Below, piece after piece: positions 34,348-46,294 of a stretch of 64,000 bases of DNA; within the stretch, counting starts at the first letter, position 1; every line of letters begins with the position of its first letter. The notes under the pieces are model-generated. The model was not told the origin of the DNA, did no database searches, and saw only the letters and a program-made list of their open reading frames with translations. Location of the stretch: assembly GCF_000264905.1 (NCBI RefSeq), contig NW_006763132.1, positions 1,217,503 through 1,281,502 on the forward strand, written 5' to 3'. Position numbers and translations under genes: made by a program. The stretch is from Stereum hirsutum FP-91666 SS1. Its lineage: Eukaryota; Basidiomycota; Agaricomycetes; Russulales; Stereaceae.

Positions 34348-35055
34348 CTATGCATCATCGTCAAAGGAAAGGAGGGCCTTGCGTTCTAATTTCGCCTTCT
34401 TCTTCTGTTTTTTCTCCGGGCGAGACTGGTCACCGTCTCGCAAGTCCTCGCTCTGCAATACAGCCACTTTTCGCTTGCCTTTCTTCGCATCTGATCCGGA
34501 CGAGTTAAACGAAAGGCTATTCTTCTGCTTTTCCAGTTGAGTCTGTGCCCGACCCGGTTCTTTTGGCACGCCATCCTTTGTTTCTGGCTTTGCGTCCGTC
34601 TCTTTACTATCAACGAGCGGAGGAAGGCCTTTTGCTGTCAAAGGAGAGGAGCATTCAGTATGATAGTATACAAAACTCAGATGAAGACAACGCTCGCCTT
34701 TTCGCCTCTCATTCTCGGCTTCCCTCTCTGTCAGATGCTTCCCTGCCTTCAAGACAACTACCTGCGGTGCCTCATCCCCGTCATCTTCATCCGCACTTCC
34801 TGGATCGTCCGCCGGACGTTCAGGTAATGCTGGCCGTGAGTCAGCTGGACGCTTGGGTATAGGTGGCCGACCCGATCCACGCGCAAAGTCCTCAAACTCG
34901 TCGTCCTCGTATTGTGGCTCGTCCTCGTCTTCGGGCGCGGAGACGCCAGCCATTTTGTTCTGCAGTCTGAGAAGAAAGGCGGGTGTGTTTTGCGAGTATG
35001 ATAGGCGAGACGAAAGCTGAGCCTTAGTGGGTTCTTTAGGAGCTTTGGGAGGCAT
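34348..35055 (-). CDS. DUF4604 nuclear/basic protein (KIAA1143-like)
   Basis: A DUF4604 protein: QLSSRLSYSQNTPAFLLRLQ, EDEPQYEDDEFEDF, APQVVVLKAGKHLTEREAEN, then a Lys-rich tail ending KKQKKKAKLERKALLSFDDD. Homologues include human KIAA1143; the function is not established. The frame is open throughout (235 codons), but bases 34697-34635 fit a 63-bp GC-AG intron (donor AAAAG|GCGAGC, acceptor TTGACAG|C). Removing it yields ENERRKAKGLPPLVDSKE, the typical family continuation, and a 214-residue protein; keeping it inserts 21 odd residues (…CLHLSFVYYHTECSS…). I prefer the spliced form. It is divergent from ARV1, about 230 bp away. Confidence 0.8.
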   Translation of the reverse strand: MPPKAPKEPTKAQLSSRLSYSQNTPAFLLRLQNKMAGVSAPEDEDEPQYEDDEFEDFARGSGRPPIPKRPADSRPALPERPADDPGSADEDDGDEAPQVVVLKAGKHLTEREAENERRKGERCLHLSFVYYHTECSSPLTAKGLPPLVDSKETDAKPETKDGVPKEPGRAQTQLEKQKNSLSFNSSGSDAKKGKRKVAVLQSEDLRDGDQSRPEKKQKKKAKLERKALLSFDDDA

Positions 35056-35287
35056 GGCAAATATTATGACAGTGGGTGATGGTGATGGTTCAAAGACACA
35101 AATCGTGTTGACTTGTGGCGTAATCTGAACAGTGAGGCGTGGTACCGCGGTGTGTGGCGCTTCCTGGCGCCTGCGTCAGCAACCAATATATAGCCTGTTA
35201 TCTACCTAATTTCTCGACCCCTTTGCCTTGTTACTCCTGCAACGTGATTTAGGCAATACTGATAGAGGGACTTAGCTTTGCTCACGC

Positions 35288-36896
35288 ATGCCCATTTGCA
35301 TACATTGCACGGCGCCTGTGCCCTATCTCTACACAGTATATCAATCTGCCCACAATGTCCGACTCGAGCAATGTGTCCGTTTTTCTCTCATTGTAATATA
35401 TGCAACTTATCGCTCTCGCAATTCACACTTGAACCCACAGCCGACTTGTCTTCAATTTGCCGATCTATATGTTGAGCACGACGCATTGATCCTCGTTCTT
35501 GACCTCATTTTGCTCAAGAGAGGCGTTTACCGCCATCTACTATTCAATCGTGGAGCCCCGCCACGGAAAGCTGGTGCTGCACCAATGCATAATGCAAGCC
35601 ACGAAACCATTGACGGGGCCAAAGGTAATGCCGTGAATGTACAGTTCGAGAAAGACGAATGGGAGCGCGAGAAGGTGGATCTGGTTTGCTCTTTCCTCAA
35701 GGTATATTTCGCTGATTTTTCTTACCCTCTACGTAGATGCGGCGCTCGTTGATTGCACGGCTCGGTTGTGCGCTGGTCACGGTAGACGCATGTGGGTGAT
35801 TTCTGTTGTGGGCATTACCTTCTCGAAACGTGTTTGACAAAGGCTCTTGCTCTAGTCATCAGGTGGTCACGACTACGTATGTTATCGTGGCGAGTGTATA
35901 AACACAATATTGACGATACGGACCAGATCCTGCTGCCGCAATCTTTCCGGCTACCAGGGAAAGCCCTTGGACCCAAGAGGCTACCATAGCATTCAGCCCC
36001 GTCTGGCTAGGTTGTTTCATCGGTGAGGTTTCATTTCGATCTAGCTGAAAATGCGTGTAGCTGATTTGTATTTAGAAACCATTGCCTTTCATGCTGGCAT
36101 CACTCTATCGTCTTTCCTCGTCCTTGAGGGTCTCAAACGGTGTTCAAGTTGGTCCAAAAGATCGTCATCGAAGCCGCCACACGAGTCAACGACATCTTCC
36201 GTTCGCGAACAGCTCAGGTCCGTCACTCATCGCTCACGCACCACACCACTTCCTCACATGCATCGCTCTTCTTCAATATTCATAGATACTCACACATCCC
36301 GATTTGCCTACTCTACTCGTCCCTAACCAAGTTTTTTCTGCTCTTCCTTCTGTCCATCTGGGGAACCGCTTCGCCGACAGCCTCTGCTGACCTCGTCGTG
36401 TCCACACCACGATACAAGCATACCATCACGTTTGATAGTCCTACGCTCCAATTAGCTTGGGGAGTGCTCGATGACGACAAGCTGGATAGGGAGTGGGTTG
36501 TCAGGAACGTGCTGGGAGGAATGGCCGCGGGATTCGGTCTGAGAGGTTTGTTCTTGATGTTTTTTGACGTCTCCATTTCCTGTACTGTACTTTTTCTTAC
36601 TGATGACGTGCAAACAGTGGTATTGGATTGCCATCCGTTCTTTACAACTCTGATCGTTCTCGTGGGTTGGGTATGTAAGACGGTCGTCGCTAATATAGCG
36701 AATAGTTGGATTGGAAAGGATAAGATGGTCGGGGAGGCTTGGTTGGCATACAGCATACCGTAAGTCTTTATGTGTCTCTCCTTACCATATGCCTCCCTTG
36801 TGCGTGAAATCCCCCAATAGGATATACCTCGTCATGCACGCAAATGCGACTTCAACCAGACTGCTGACCAAGTTTGCTACGCGTGGGGGAGAGTGA
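35288..36896 (+). CDS. ARV1: ARV1, ER sterol and lipid homeostasis protein
   Basis: Nine exons: 35288-35374, 35441-35701, 35737-35791, 35856-35876, 35927-36022, 36076-36217, 36286-36545, 36618-36759 and 36821-36896, giving 379 residues. The ARV1 homology domain is at the N-terminus with its zinc-ribbon-like pairs CIHC and CPTC: MPICIHCTAPVPYLYTVYQS, VRLEQCPTCLQFADLYVEHD, LILLKRGVYRHLLFNRG. Hydrophobic segments follow: LGCALVTVDAFIRWSRL, WLGCFIETIAFHAGITLSSF, PICLLYSSLTKFFLLFLLSI, FFTTLIVLVGWVCKTVVANI. ARV1 is an ER protein needed for sterol distribution and GPI-anchor supply. Exon 4 is only 21 bases, so gene finders will probably miss it. All joints keep frame and the reconstructed text matches the family throughout. 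Confidence 0.9.
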
Positions 36897-39128
36897 CGAC
36901 TGGCGCGAGTACTCTGCGTAGCAGACTTCAACGCCATCATAAGTATTATTGCAATTGTGGTATCAAGGCTCGCAAAGTGATTCTACTACCCGCAGCTAGG
37001 CGGTCGGGCGCACTCATATAGCCAAAATTGAGCCAAAAGGCACGACCTTACAGCGTGCGAAAATCTCGTTCGTCAACTATGACGAAGTGGAACTCCTCGG
37101 TGACTTAACATCCTGTCGTCCTTTCACTGTCTGTACTCTCTCTTTTGCTACTGCCCTACCCCATTATAAGCTCCAGACAACACAGAGCATCCGCTTACAA
37201 TTTCACATGCCGTGCCTCGTCGCATTACTATCACTTCGACGGACTCAAAATTCCACTAGAAAGCGTGTTCTGCCCGAAACTCGACAATCCCCATCATCAG
37301 GACCAAGACATACGCGTCTCTCTTCCCTCTCATACCGGAACATACGCCCGTACCATATGCCGTGCAAGTCATGGGTCAATAAACCCTACTGCATATGTGA
37401 AATGCTTTCCTGTGATAGTGCGAGTTCTGCCGTAGTTATAGCTCTACGAAGGGGATGGGCCAGAGATCGTATCTGTTGTGAGTAACCTTCAAGTTGCCTT
37501 GTCGTTTAGTATGCTGAGATATGACTGCGCACAAAGAGCTTGCTAGTTGTTCTGCGCAGCTAGGGACTGTTGCGCAATGATTCTGGCTCAGGTACGCCCT
37601 TTGAAACCACGTCCTTCACTCGCAAAACAGCGTGTATTTTCTGGTCGGAGACGGTGTGTGGTATGATGATCGTGGCAACATTCAGCTGTTTCCTATAATG
37701 TGGTGAGTGAATATACCTAACGCGTGTGACTGTGCAAGAGGTAGGAGTCGATCCCCATCTAGAGCGATTCTGGACTGTAGCCTGCTATGGTCGGTGTACT
37801 TCAACCTTAAGCGGAATATGGCGTACAATAAACTTCCAAGTTCCCAATATGTAGCCTCCCGTTCAACCTTCCTATCGCATGTCACAGCTGTTTCGGTCTT
37901 CAAGAGCGGCAGACCAAACTCGTCGGTGTTCTTGGTGCCCTCGTCAGTAATACCGCTTGTTGATTTTCTACCTCCAGGCAGAGGCAGAAAGCATGCTTCT
38001 GCGCGGTGATGTCTGTGGCCTGCAGTAGTATCCCTGCCTACTAGATTTATACTCAGGGTAAAGGCGTTGCTAACTCATTTTCTGGCACGTCGCAGATACG
38101 CATCAAGACTGGTTTCCAGTATACCTGGAAGAGTAAATCGCCTTCGAACTCCATCCCCCGTTACATTCTATCAATGGATACAAAGCGTTTTTTTCGGACC
38201 CATTGGAGGACGTTGTGCTCGATTTCTCCACAACTTGGAGACCATATTGTCCTAGACTCCTATCATCAACCTGATTTGCCAAGTCGCCACGCTCACTATC
38301 CTTGGACTCCCTTTGATCTCCGATGCCAATGTCACCTTCATTTATGTGGATTCCGAGAATCACACTTGAATAATACGCTCTTTCCATGCTGGAGCCATGC
38401 AATACTGATAGGTCAAATATTGCCAAGGTGAAGCTCGTCAACGTCTGCCGTTTGCTTGTGTATCGACTCTCCACGATACGCTACTGTACCAAGCCCGAAC
38501 AATCAATCCAGGCAACATGACGAAATGAAGTATGCCCCGTTTTCGAATGGTGGTCTTCTGATAAGTCACCACCGTAATCCCATGTGTTGGTTCCAAAATC
38601 CCCTTCGAACTAGCATATGCTCCAATGCTGGCCGTAACGATTGTTTGCTATACGTTCTATCCAACCATAGAGCGAGATTGGTCTAATGACTTCCTTCACA
38701 TAGGTGATTGGAGCCCATCCATGCGCATCAATCGTAACACCCTCAAGGTCTTGCTAATAGTAACCAAGTGCCTGTCGTGCGCCATACCTTTCGGTAACTC
38801 TTGCCACTTGGCCGCCCTCACACGTAGCTGTTGACTCGAGGATGCAGAAGTTTGACTTCTTGAGCGCCAGTCTGGCCAGAACCGAGCCATCTCACAAGTA
38901 GAAGTCGAGATGTGCAGTGGAGGATACAAGGTGAGTGTATTTAGACGCTGAAGTACAATTGGCTTTATCAGATTCGTGTATGAATCTCATTGGTGAAAAA
39001 GCTGCACCCAGAAAAGGAACGAAGATCAAGAGGTCAACGCTGTAGTCCAAGTCGGCAAAGCAACAGCATACGATAGTCACTCACAAAACTCGACGAGATA
39101 AGGCGACAAAAGGACAGGGTCATGAAAA
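36897..39128. other. 2.2 kb intergenic region, no convincing gene
   Basis: Several open frames of 60-130 codons lie on both strands (for example 37145-37435 plus, 38474-38103 minus, 38929-38696 minus). None shows a domain, and none could be linked by consistent splicing. It contains the 3' side of the WOPR gene and possibly a long noncoding RNA or a decayed gene. Confidence 0.4.
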
Positions 39129-40422
39129 TCAACGGCTCTGTGTGGAGGAGTACGTTGATCCAGCAGATGCATCTTTGTCCCACGGCTCACTTGCCCTGCT
39201 TGCGAGACGGTAGTTGAAAGGGGCAGAGCTCAGGTCGTGCTCTTCGGCCTCGCCATGGAAGATTGATGTACTTGGTGAGCCTATTTCTCCGATCGTGGTG
39301 GTGGTAGGAGGCGACGTAGGAGACGATGGAAAAGACATTGTGAACGTTGCGGGAGACTGGAGCGGAATATCGCCTTCTGGTACGGCGACAGCCCAACGAT
39401 GCATGAAGGTCTGATGCTGTGTTGGCGAAGATCTCAAGACTTCGTTACTGGACATTTCTCTGCGAGACGCACTCGTGGAGGAGTTGCCTTGATCGGCTTC
39501 AAGCTCCTCCGTATCGACTCTGCGTTGCGAACGTCAGCGGCGAATTTAGTATTACATACACGTGCGAACGCACATATGTTGTGTACCATCTGCGGCTGTA
39601 TGGACTGATGGTGGGTGGCGGAAGTCGCTGGTGCGCACCATCGCAGGTGTAATCGGGACTGCCCCAATGTCGGCTCTGGTGGCAGGTCGCGGTAGCCGGT
39701 TTCGGGTCAGATCGTCCTCTGAGAAGTAAGCGACGAGATGATAATCAACGCCCTCGAGTTGGAGACTGATAGTCTAGACCCGCCCCGACGTCAGCGTATG
39801 CCCCCATGATGATTATCCACTTGACTAACTTTTTTATACAGGCCGTTTGGCTTCAGAATTCCCAATCCTCCTTCAGAACGACTCCTGTCCCGGACTAGTC
39901 TGTCGGACGCTGTACTAGAGGCGATGCGTGGCATCTGCGTTTGCCCTTGACCTCTGTGGGACTCAGCAGGCATAGCCTCACGGTAAACCTGGCAAAGAGA
40001 TACTTTCCGTCGATGCTACTTATCTTGGAGCGCAACCACTGACGTACCAGAAAGTTGCCCAAGACTCTTGATGGTGACCTATGGAGCTGCGCTTGAGGGC
40101 GGTAGGAGAGCACTCTCATGATCATGGCGTACCAGAGTAACCCATCTGTCCATCGTCTCACGCCGCTCTCCTCAATACCATAGCAGAATACGGCTCCAGA
40201 CTTGACCAAGGTCCTTCTTTCAGATTCATTAAGCCTTCGAAGAACACGCGGTAGCGTGCCGTTTCTAGCGGACGATTAGACTGACACGAGTGCGCTGTGT
40301 GATGCTCACAACCTTGCCGCTGCTACTATGCGCAATGCGTCTACTGTGGTCTCAACGAATCCGACAAAGGGATGGACCTCTTGTTCTTGATGGCTTGCGG
40401 GGGAGGAAGAGGGTGCGTGCAT
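39129..40422 (-). CDS. WOPR-domain transcription factor (Gti1/Pac2/Wor1 family)
   Basis: Six exons: 40422-40313, 40264-40133, 40078-40048, 39988-39830, 39773-39574 and 39519-39129, giving 340 residues with every phase consistent. WOPRa half: HPFVGFVETTVDALRIVAAA, LPRVLRRLNESERRTLVKSG, AVFCYGIEESGVRRWTDGLL, WSPSRVLGNFLVYRE. The DNA-contacting RRWTDG is at residues 73-78. WOPRb half: GILKPNGLYKKTISLQLEGV, DYHLVAYFSEDDLTRNRL. The tail is Ser/Thr/Pro-rich and ends in an acidic stretch. Family members are master switches: Wor1 (white-opaque switching), Ryp1 (yeast-hypha), Sge1 and Pac2/Gti1. The role here is unknown but it is likely a developmental or nutritional regulator. About 2.5 kb of apparently empty upstream sequence is in keeping with a heavily regulated gene. 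The linker between the halves is short and the protein is small for the family. Confidence 0.88.
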
Positions 40423-42964
40423 GGGAAGCTGTGGTGATCAGTGCGATAGCGGTGAGTGCTCAGTTTTTATAACCTGGCCAACTATAAGGTTCGCGTGCGT
40501 ACATTTCACTTTTGGGCTACATCTGAAACTCTCATAGCGAATAGTTCTAGAAAATCGAATCGCTTTATTCCTATCACTTCTGCATCAACTCCTTCTGACT
40601 GCTCGTCTGGGTCGAGGGAGGTACATAAGGATCCTCCCGAGAAAGCACTCGCGCCCAGAGCTGGAGTAATACAAATTTCTATATTTTTCGCTCAATTATT
40701 CGTTATGAGAGTTTCAGTGGCACAGTTTTTATGTTGACTTCGTAGGCAACGATGAACTCATCGAATTCTATGTGACTTATACTATCATTTGTTCTCTGGC
40801 TCCTTGCACAGGTACCATAACTTACCATCACCTCATCGGACCTCGCATTTATCGATGCACTACGGGCTAAAGTGTTGATCTGTATGGTTCTCTTTCCCTT
40901 CTCGCTATCGAACAACTAGAGGCTGTGAGCTATCCGAAAAAGTTACAGAACTTCAGCAGGGATACAGAACGGAGGCAGGAGATCGTTTCCAAAGGTGAGT
41001 AATGGCTGTTTCCGTTCGGAAATTACAAACTATGACCGCAAGTGGACCCCTTGCCTTATACGATGGGTCTTATTAGGGCATATATGTAAGGATGCACCGT
41101 GACATTCATCCCTCCGCCAATGAAAGAGCGAGCTCTGGCAGGGCTCCAACGTTGTAAACCATTGCATGTATGCCCTAAATTGGCGCTCTATACTCTCTTA
41201 AGATACGAAGCTGTCGGCTACGGAGAGCTTTCCTGATGTCCGCCCTTCTCTTATAGAATCGTTTGCTGGTTACGGAATGTATTACCTGCCATCACGGCTG
41301 TTCAAGTTCGAACCTTGGTGCTGCGCCTCCGCCCGCCAGTGTCAGCAGCCGAAGCGGTCCAGTTCTCCCCATCTGCGGGAAATCTCATCATCATGGTGAA
41401 TGAATGACCAAAGAATTTCTGCTTTATGAAAGGTGCGCGTCTAATCGCAGCCGAGTGTGGTCGCAGCTCCCCTTCCGAAGTTTGTTTACTCTTGGAGCAG
41501 GACAAACAGTAACTGAGTCGTGATGACACTGGCAGTAACCTCAGCGAGACTTGCCGCATGGGCGCTCGTTGCCCTCCAAGCGTTCAATTCCGTGCAACTG
41601 CTTGTGAGGGCATCGTCTGTCTTTCCCTAAAACTAAACAAAGGTCCTGAAGGCAGAGGGAAAGAAAAGCGACCACGAAATCCTTACTAACGGCTGGAGAC
41701 CATACGAGGAGTCGTTGGCATTCGAGGCCTAGTCGAAGTAACGCGTGAAGTACAGTAGCTATAGCCCGAGCGTAGGTAGCTCTTGGATGTAAGCCAAGCT
41801 TCCTGGTAGAGCCGGACTTGGGTCGTTTAGTTCAACGATAGGCTCGCTTTTCTTCATAACCTCATCTAGCAGTATGCCACGTTTATAGGTCATGATTCTC
41901 CAATCAGGTCCCAGCGCCCCATCATAGCCCGTCATCCAGACTGCTTATAGAAAACCTACGATGTTGCGCCCTCGTGGGCTTCTGCCTGGGAACCAACACC
42001 TTTCCTGGCGCAGGTATCTTCCTTCCTTCGTAAATTTTAAGTCGGGCGTGAAAGTGTATCGCAGATGACCTGGTTTTTCGGGAAGTCGAACGAGAGAAAC
42101 GTCGAAACTGAGGCTATCGCTCATGGACACGATTTCTCGGGTAGCAGGAGCGCTACGAGCTTCTTTGATTCAAGTACCAGGCCGAGGCCGCCATGCGGAT
42201 GACCGAGGAGTCGAGGACCCAACGCTCATGCCTTTGCTCCCATTACAGCGTCCAATTCAGGGAGTGGTCCTTCCATATAACTGAAGTGGAGCTTTTGTTC
42301 CGTCCAAACGTCTTTATTACTAGAGGCCTGAAGGCCTGAAGCCTGCAACTCGAGACTTCGATTCGCTCAGACTGCTTATGACCAGGTACTACCATCCGTT
42401 AACGCGCTCACGGCGCGTCTTCAAGAAACTATCTGATTATACTTGTATGATCACGATGCCGATCTTCATAATGCCACATAGAGTTGCATGATTAATCTCA
42501 CCTTATATTTTCGGTTGATTAACTCCGTAGATGTTCCTTGGAACATCTTGCTCCGAGTCCAAACTTTGGAAGAGTTCTATTGCTCCAATGTCGTGGATCC
42601 GAGCCCACGGGGTTCATGCATAGACTTTCGCGGGAATGGGCTCCGTTGCAAGTTCGACCGAAGTTCCAGTTGGACCAAAGGAAATGACCGGAATAAGGAA
42701 CTTACTACATATCCGGGCACGGGTGCTCACGGGTCGCACTTCGCCGAGGTTTCCTCGAGGAGCCCTCGAGGACAAAGTTCTGTATGCAGCCTCTATCTCA
42801 ACCGGGTCTTGAGTGGTGCTGATACGTCCACTTTCGCGCGAGCCTTCGTCGTCCCGCTTCCTCGTGGTGCGCTCCTGGACATCAGCAGCGCTTGCGCCAG
42901 AACGTGGCAGGATTGCTGGAGAGGGTGTGTGTTGTCGGCTACTTCTGTCTCCCAACTCTTCTCT
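40423..42964. other. 2.5 kb gene-poor region between WOPR and GH5 genes
   Basis: The WOPR gene and the GH5 gene diverge from this stretch. No gene was recognised; open frames are short and overlap on both strands. A short tandem TTCAGGCC-like run (AGGCCTGAAGGCCTGAAGCC near 42325-42344) is present. Long intergenic upstream sequence may carry regulatory elements for both genes. Confidence 0.45.
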
Positions 42965-44873
42965 ATGTGGCGTCCCTGCGAACAACCTCTGCTTTCACTC
43001 CTCTGTGGAATATGGTTGTTGTCCTTGTGCTCTCGTGTCGCCAGTCAGAAGTGCCAACTACGACTGAAAGCTCCGAGCACTCCATCAAACCAGGCTTCGA
43101 CATCGTCTGGTGCAACATCTACCACGCCTTCTGGCACACCTACTCAGACAGGATCATCTACTGGAAGTTCAAGTGCTTCTCCAACTTTACCAGCGTTCCA
43201 ATATGGATCGACACCTATCCGGGCTGTCAATCTGTAAGTTCAATTAGAGTGTCCCTTTCGTGTGTAAACTTATGGGCTGGCGATTCTCGTGAATAAGAGG
43301 CGGCTGGTTCGTTCTCGAGGTAAGCGTCTTGTCTAGTGTTAATAATAGCACTGCCAAATTGAATTAGGCATAAAATTAGCCCTGGATAACTCCTAGTATT
43401 TTCGAGAACACGAATAACAGTGACATCGTCGATGAGTATACGATGGGCCAGCTACTCGACACGGACACAGCACTGAGTCTATTGCAGCCACACTGGGATA
43501 CCTGGATAACCGAGCAGGATTTCAAAGACATCTCTGCAGCTGGGCTGACACATGTGCGGTGTGTATCTTCCATAAATCCAGTGTTGGAACAATGGACTCA
43601 TGCTCGGCTGTACGAAGGTTGCCAGTTGGTTATTGGTCAGTCCCTACAAACGAGTCCGTCGCCCCTTACAATGCCGGCGCTTGGCCCTATCTTCTCCGTG
43701 CTCTTTCTTGGGCTCGCAACAATGGCGTCCGAGTCATGATTGACCTGCATGGTGCACCAGGTTCACAAAACGGCTACGATAACTCTGGACAACGAACATC
43801 GTCGCCCGTATGGGGCCTCAATCAAGCCAATATCACGCGCACGTTGAATGTTTTGAACACGATCGCCAGCGAGATTGGCCACCAAGTCGATGTGATCGAG
43901 CTGTTGAACGAGGTGGCGGGCTTTGATGGCAGCCAGTGGGTCAGCGCCGTGACGTCCTTCTGGCAGGATGGTTATGATGTTGTAAGGAATGCGACTGGGT
44001 CAAGTGTAAAGGTCATGATTGGAGATGCGTTTCTGGGAGTTGACGTACGCTCTGTAGCATCTCTGCAACATTGGCGATTGCCGCTCACTTGTTTTTTATG
44101 GTTGGTTTTAGAGCTGGGAGGACTTCTTAACTTACCCTTCCGCGCAGGGAGTTATCATGGACTATGTGCGTTTCCTGCGCCCTGTTATGTCTCTATGTCA
44201 CGACTAATATTCGTCCTTGACCCAGCACGAATACCAGATCTTTAGTGACGCAGAGCTATCTCGTACACAAGATGAACACATCTCTGTATGTACTTGCACC
44301 GTACTATTCTCCGTTCGACTGACTAGCTTCTGCTCTACTTGCAGTTTGCTTGTACACTCCTCCCGACCCTCCAGTCTTTTGCGGACTCAAACATCTGGAC
44401 CATCACGGGCGAATGGTCGACGGCTATCACTGATTGTGCTCAATGGCTTAACGGCCGAGGTGTGGGCAGCCGATGGGATGGGACCTTTGGCGACGGAAAC
44501 CCCGCTTTTGGTTCTTGTGACAACTTCACGGGCAGTTGGACAACGTTCTCGAGCAGTTACAAAACCTATCTTCGAAAGTAAGACTATTTTCAGTAACATA
44601 TGGAAAGGAAGGGACTGAAGTATTTATGGCACAGGTACTGGGAGGTACAGGTCGAGATTGGCGAGAGCGTGCAAGGTTGGGCGTATTGGACATGGAAGGT
44701 ACGTCCTCATTAGCTTCTGCCCCTGCTTCGTTTGTTCTAATCAGCTGCCACAGGCTGAGAACGCAGACGAGTGGAGCTATCAAAAAGGACTGGAAGGGGG
44801 ATGGATACCTCAAAACCCGGACCAGAGACTGTACCCCGGACTGTGCAGCAACAGTACCAGCGGGAAAAGATGA
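42965..44873 (+). CDS. Secreted GH5 exo-beta-1,3-glucanase
   Basis: About nine exons (first 42965-43233, then 43298-43319, then from 43380). A signal peptide is likely: [20 protein letters not shown] followed by LCSRVAS. A Ser/Thr/Pro linker of ~50 residues follows ([20 protein letters not shown]). The GH5 catalytic domain shows [71 protein letters not shown] (acid/base Glu), WITG-like [20 protein letters not shown] (nucleophile Glu) and WVYWTWKAENADEW. This is the fungal exo-1,3-beta-glucanase type, which trims beta-1,3-glucan in the cell wall. The usual NEP reads NEV here. The start is chosen for the signal peptide; longer frames open upstream but lack similarity. Confidence 0.88.
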
Positions 44874-45136
44874 GATGGCTGCTCCTAAGATACGAGAGGG
44901 TATATGGACAGCTAAATGTAGGATTGCGTAGATTTTTCAATGGACATTTATGTAGAATAATGGGCAACTTCCCAGGATAAAGAAATGTGGCGCGCCACGA
45001 ATGATTGATAATGTCGATAATATATGCGTCACTGCGGCGCGATTGAAAGCTGTGTGGCGCTTGCAGACGCTGCGCGCGAACAGCGCCGTCGATGAGCTGA
45101 ATCCATACTTCGTTTAGCACTAGAACTAAGTACTCG

Positions 45137-46294
45137 ATGGCAGAGTCAAACAATCCCTTCATAGACCATTCCGCCTCCGTGACCTCCCGCTTCCCTGCCC
45201 TTTCTTCCAACCCATCTCCACCCACAGTCTCACATACCCCCTATACGAATTGGCTTCAACCCCCATACCAACCACAACAACAAACTTTCTTGGGCATCAA
45301 TACGACAGGATACCCCGGTGCTGCACAACCGACCTTTTCTCCACAGACGCCACAGCAATATGGTGGTAGTTCACAGTGGGGAGGTGGGGCCCCAGCTGGA
45401 CAGATGGGATACGCGCAGACAGGTTCGGGTTTCGCACCCTCGAGTCAGTTCGGACAGCAGGCGATGGGGCAGATGAACGGCTTTGGGACGGGTTATCCGC
45501 AACAGCAACAGCAGCAGCAGCAGCAGCAGCAAGGGTATGGGTATGGTCAGCAGCCTTACGGACAACTGCCCCAGCAGCAGCAGAACCAGCCTTACGGTGG
45601 AAACTCGTACCTCTCCCAATTCGATCCTTACTCTCCTTCCAACTCCAATCCATCTTCCCAACCCGGCTATTCATCTACACCTGGTCCCAACTCGTCTTAT
45701 TACGGAGGAGGGGCTCCTTCGTCTGCCAATGGCCCTCATCCGCGCCAATACGTCAATACACATAAATCCGAATTAGAGACCTGGGATACTGTCTCGTGGA
45801 AACAGGCGCTTAGTACGTTTGAGTCGCTTAAGAATGCATGGGAGGAGAGAAAGAGAGCAGTGGAAGGAAGGATTAGAGCCATGGGTGGAACAGTGGGCGG
45901 CGCGCCGGGGCTGTTCGCAGGCGGGGGAGGCGGGATGGGCGGAGGATATGGAGGGTATGGTTATAATCCGCAACAGCAGGAGATAGATCGGTTGAATGAG
46001 GTGGGTTTCCGTCCTTTCATACGTTACAAGTCATTTAACTTATCTGCCTTCCTAGCTTGCGAAGGAGGCCACCTCAAACATCGGTGAGTCTGTGGTGCAT
46101 CTTTCCACGTTTCTTTACATCCATGCATACTAATCGGATCGGTATAAGATACTGTGGCGGCCGCATCTTTCCAGATGTCAGAGGTCGTGAATGGGTACCG
46201 CCACTCAGGCGACCTCGCCTCCAAGCGTCGTGTTCGTGAATCTTCTAATGCGGCCCTGGCAGGACTTCCTGATTGGCCGCCGCAAGGATTTTGA
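45137..46294 (+). CDS. Conserved Agaricomycete protein, Gln/Gly-rich, unknown function
   Basis: Exons 45137-46000, 46056-46083 (28 bp) and 46149-46294 give 345 residues. The N-terminal half is low complexity: Pro/Ser/Thr/Tyr/Gly with a poly-Gln run encoded by a CAG/CAA microsatellite at about 45500-45531 and repeated YGQQPYGQ-type pieces. The C-terminal half is structured: RQYVNTHKSELETWDTVSWK, ALSTFESLKNAWEERKRAVE, EIDRLNELAKEATSNIDTVA, ASFQMSEVVNGYRHSGDLAS, KRRVRESSNAALAGLPDWPP. I recall homologous hypothetical proteins in other basidiomycetes but no function. A prion-like or condensate-forming N-terminus is a fair inference. Confidence 0.8.

Noticed and set aside
36076..36217. Apparent frameshift in ARV1 exon 6
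   Set aside because: A second open frame (VQKIVIEAATRVNDIF…) looked attractive, but only the first frame enters the next exon in the right phase (…REQLR|YSHIPICLLYS). No frameshift is needed.
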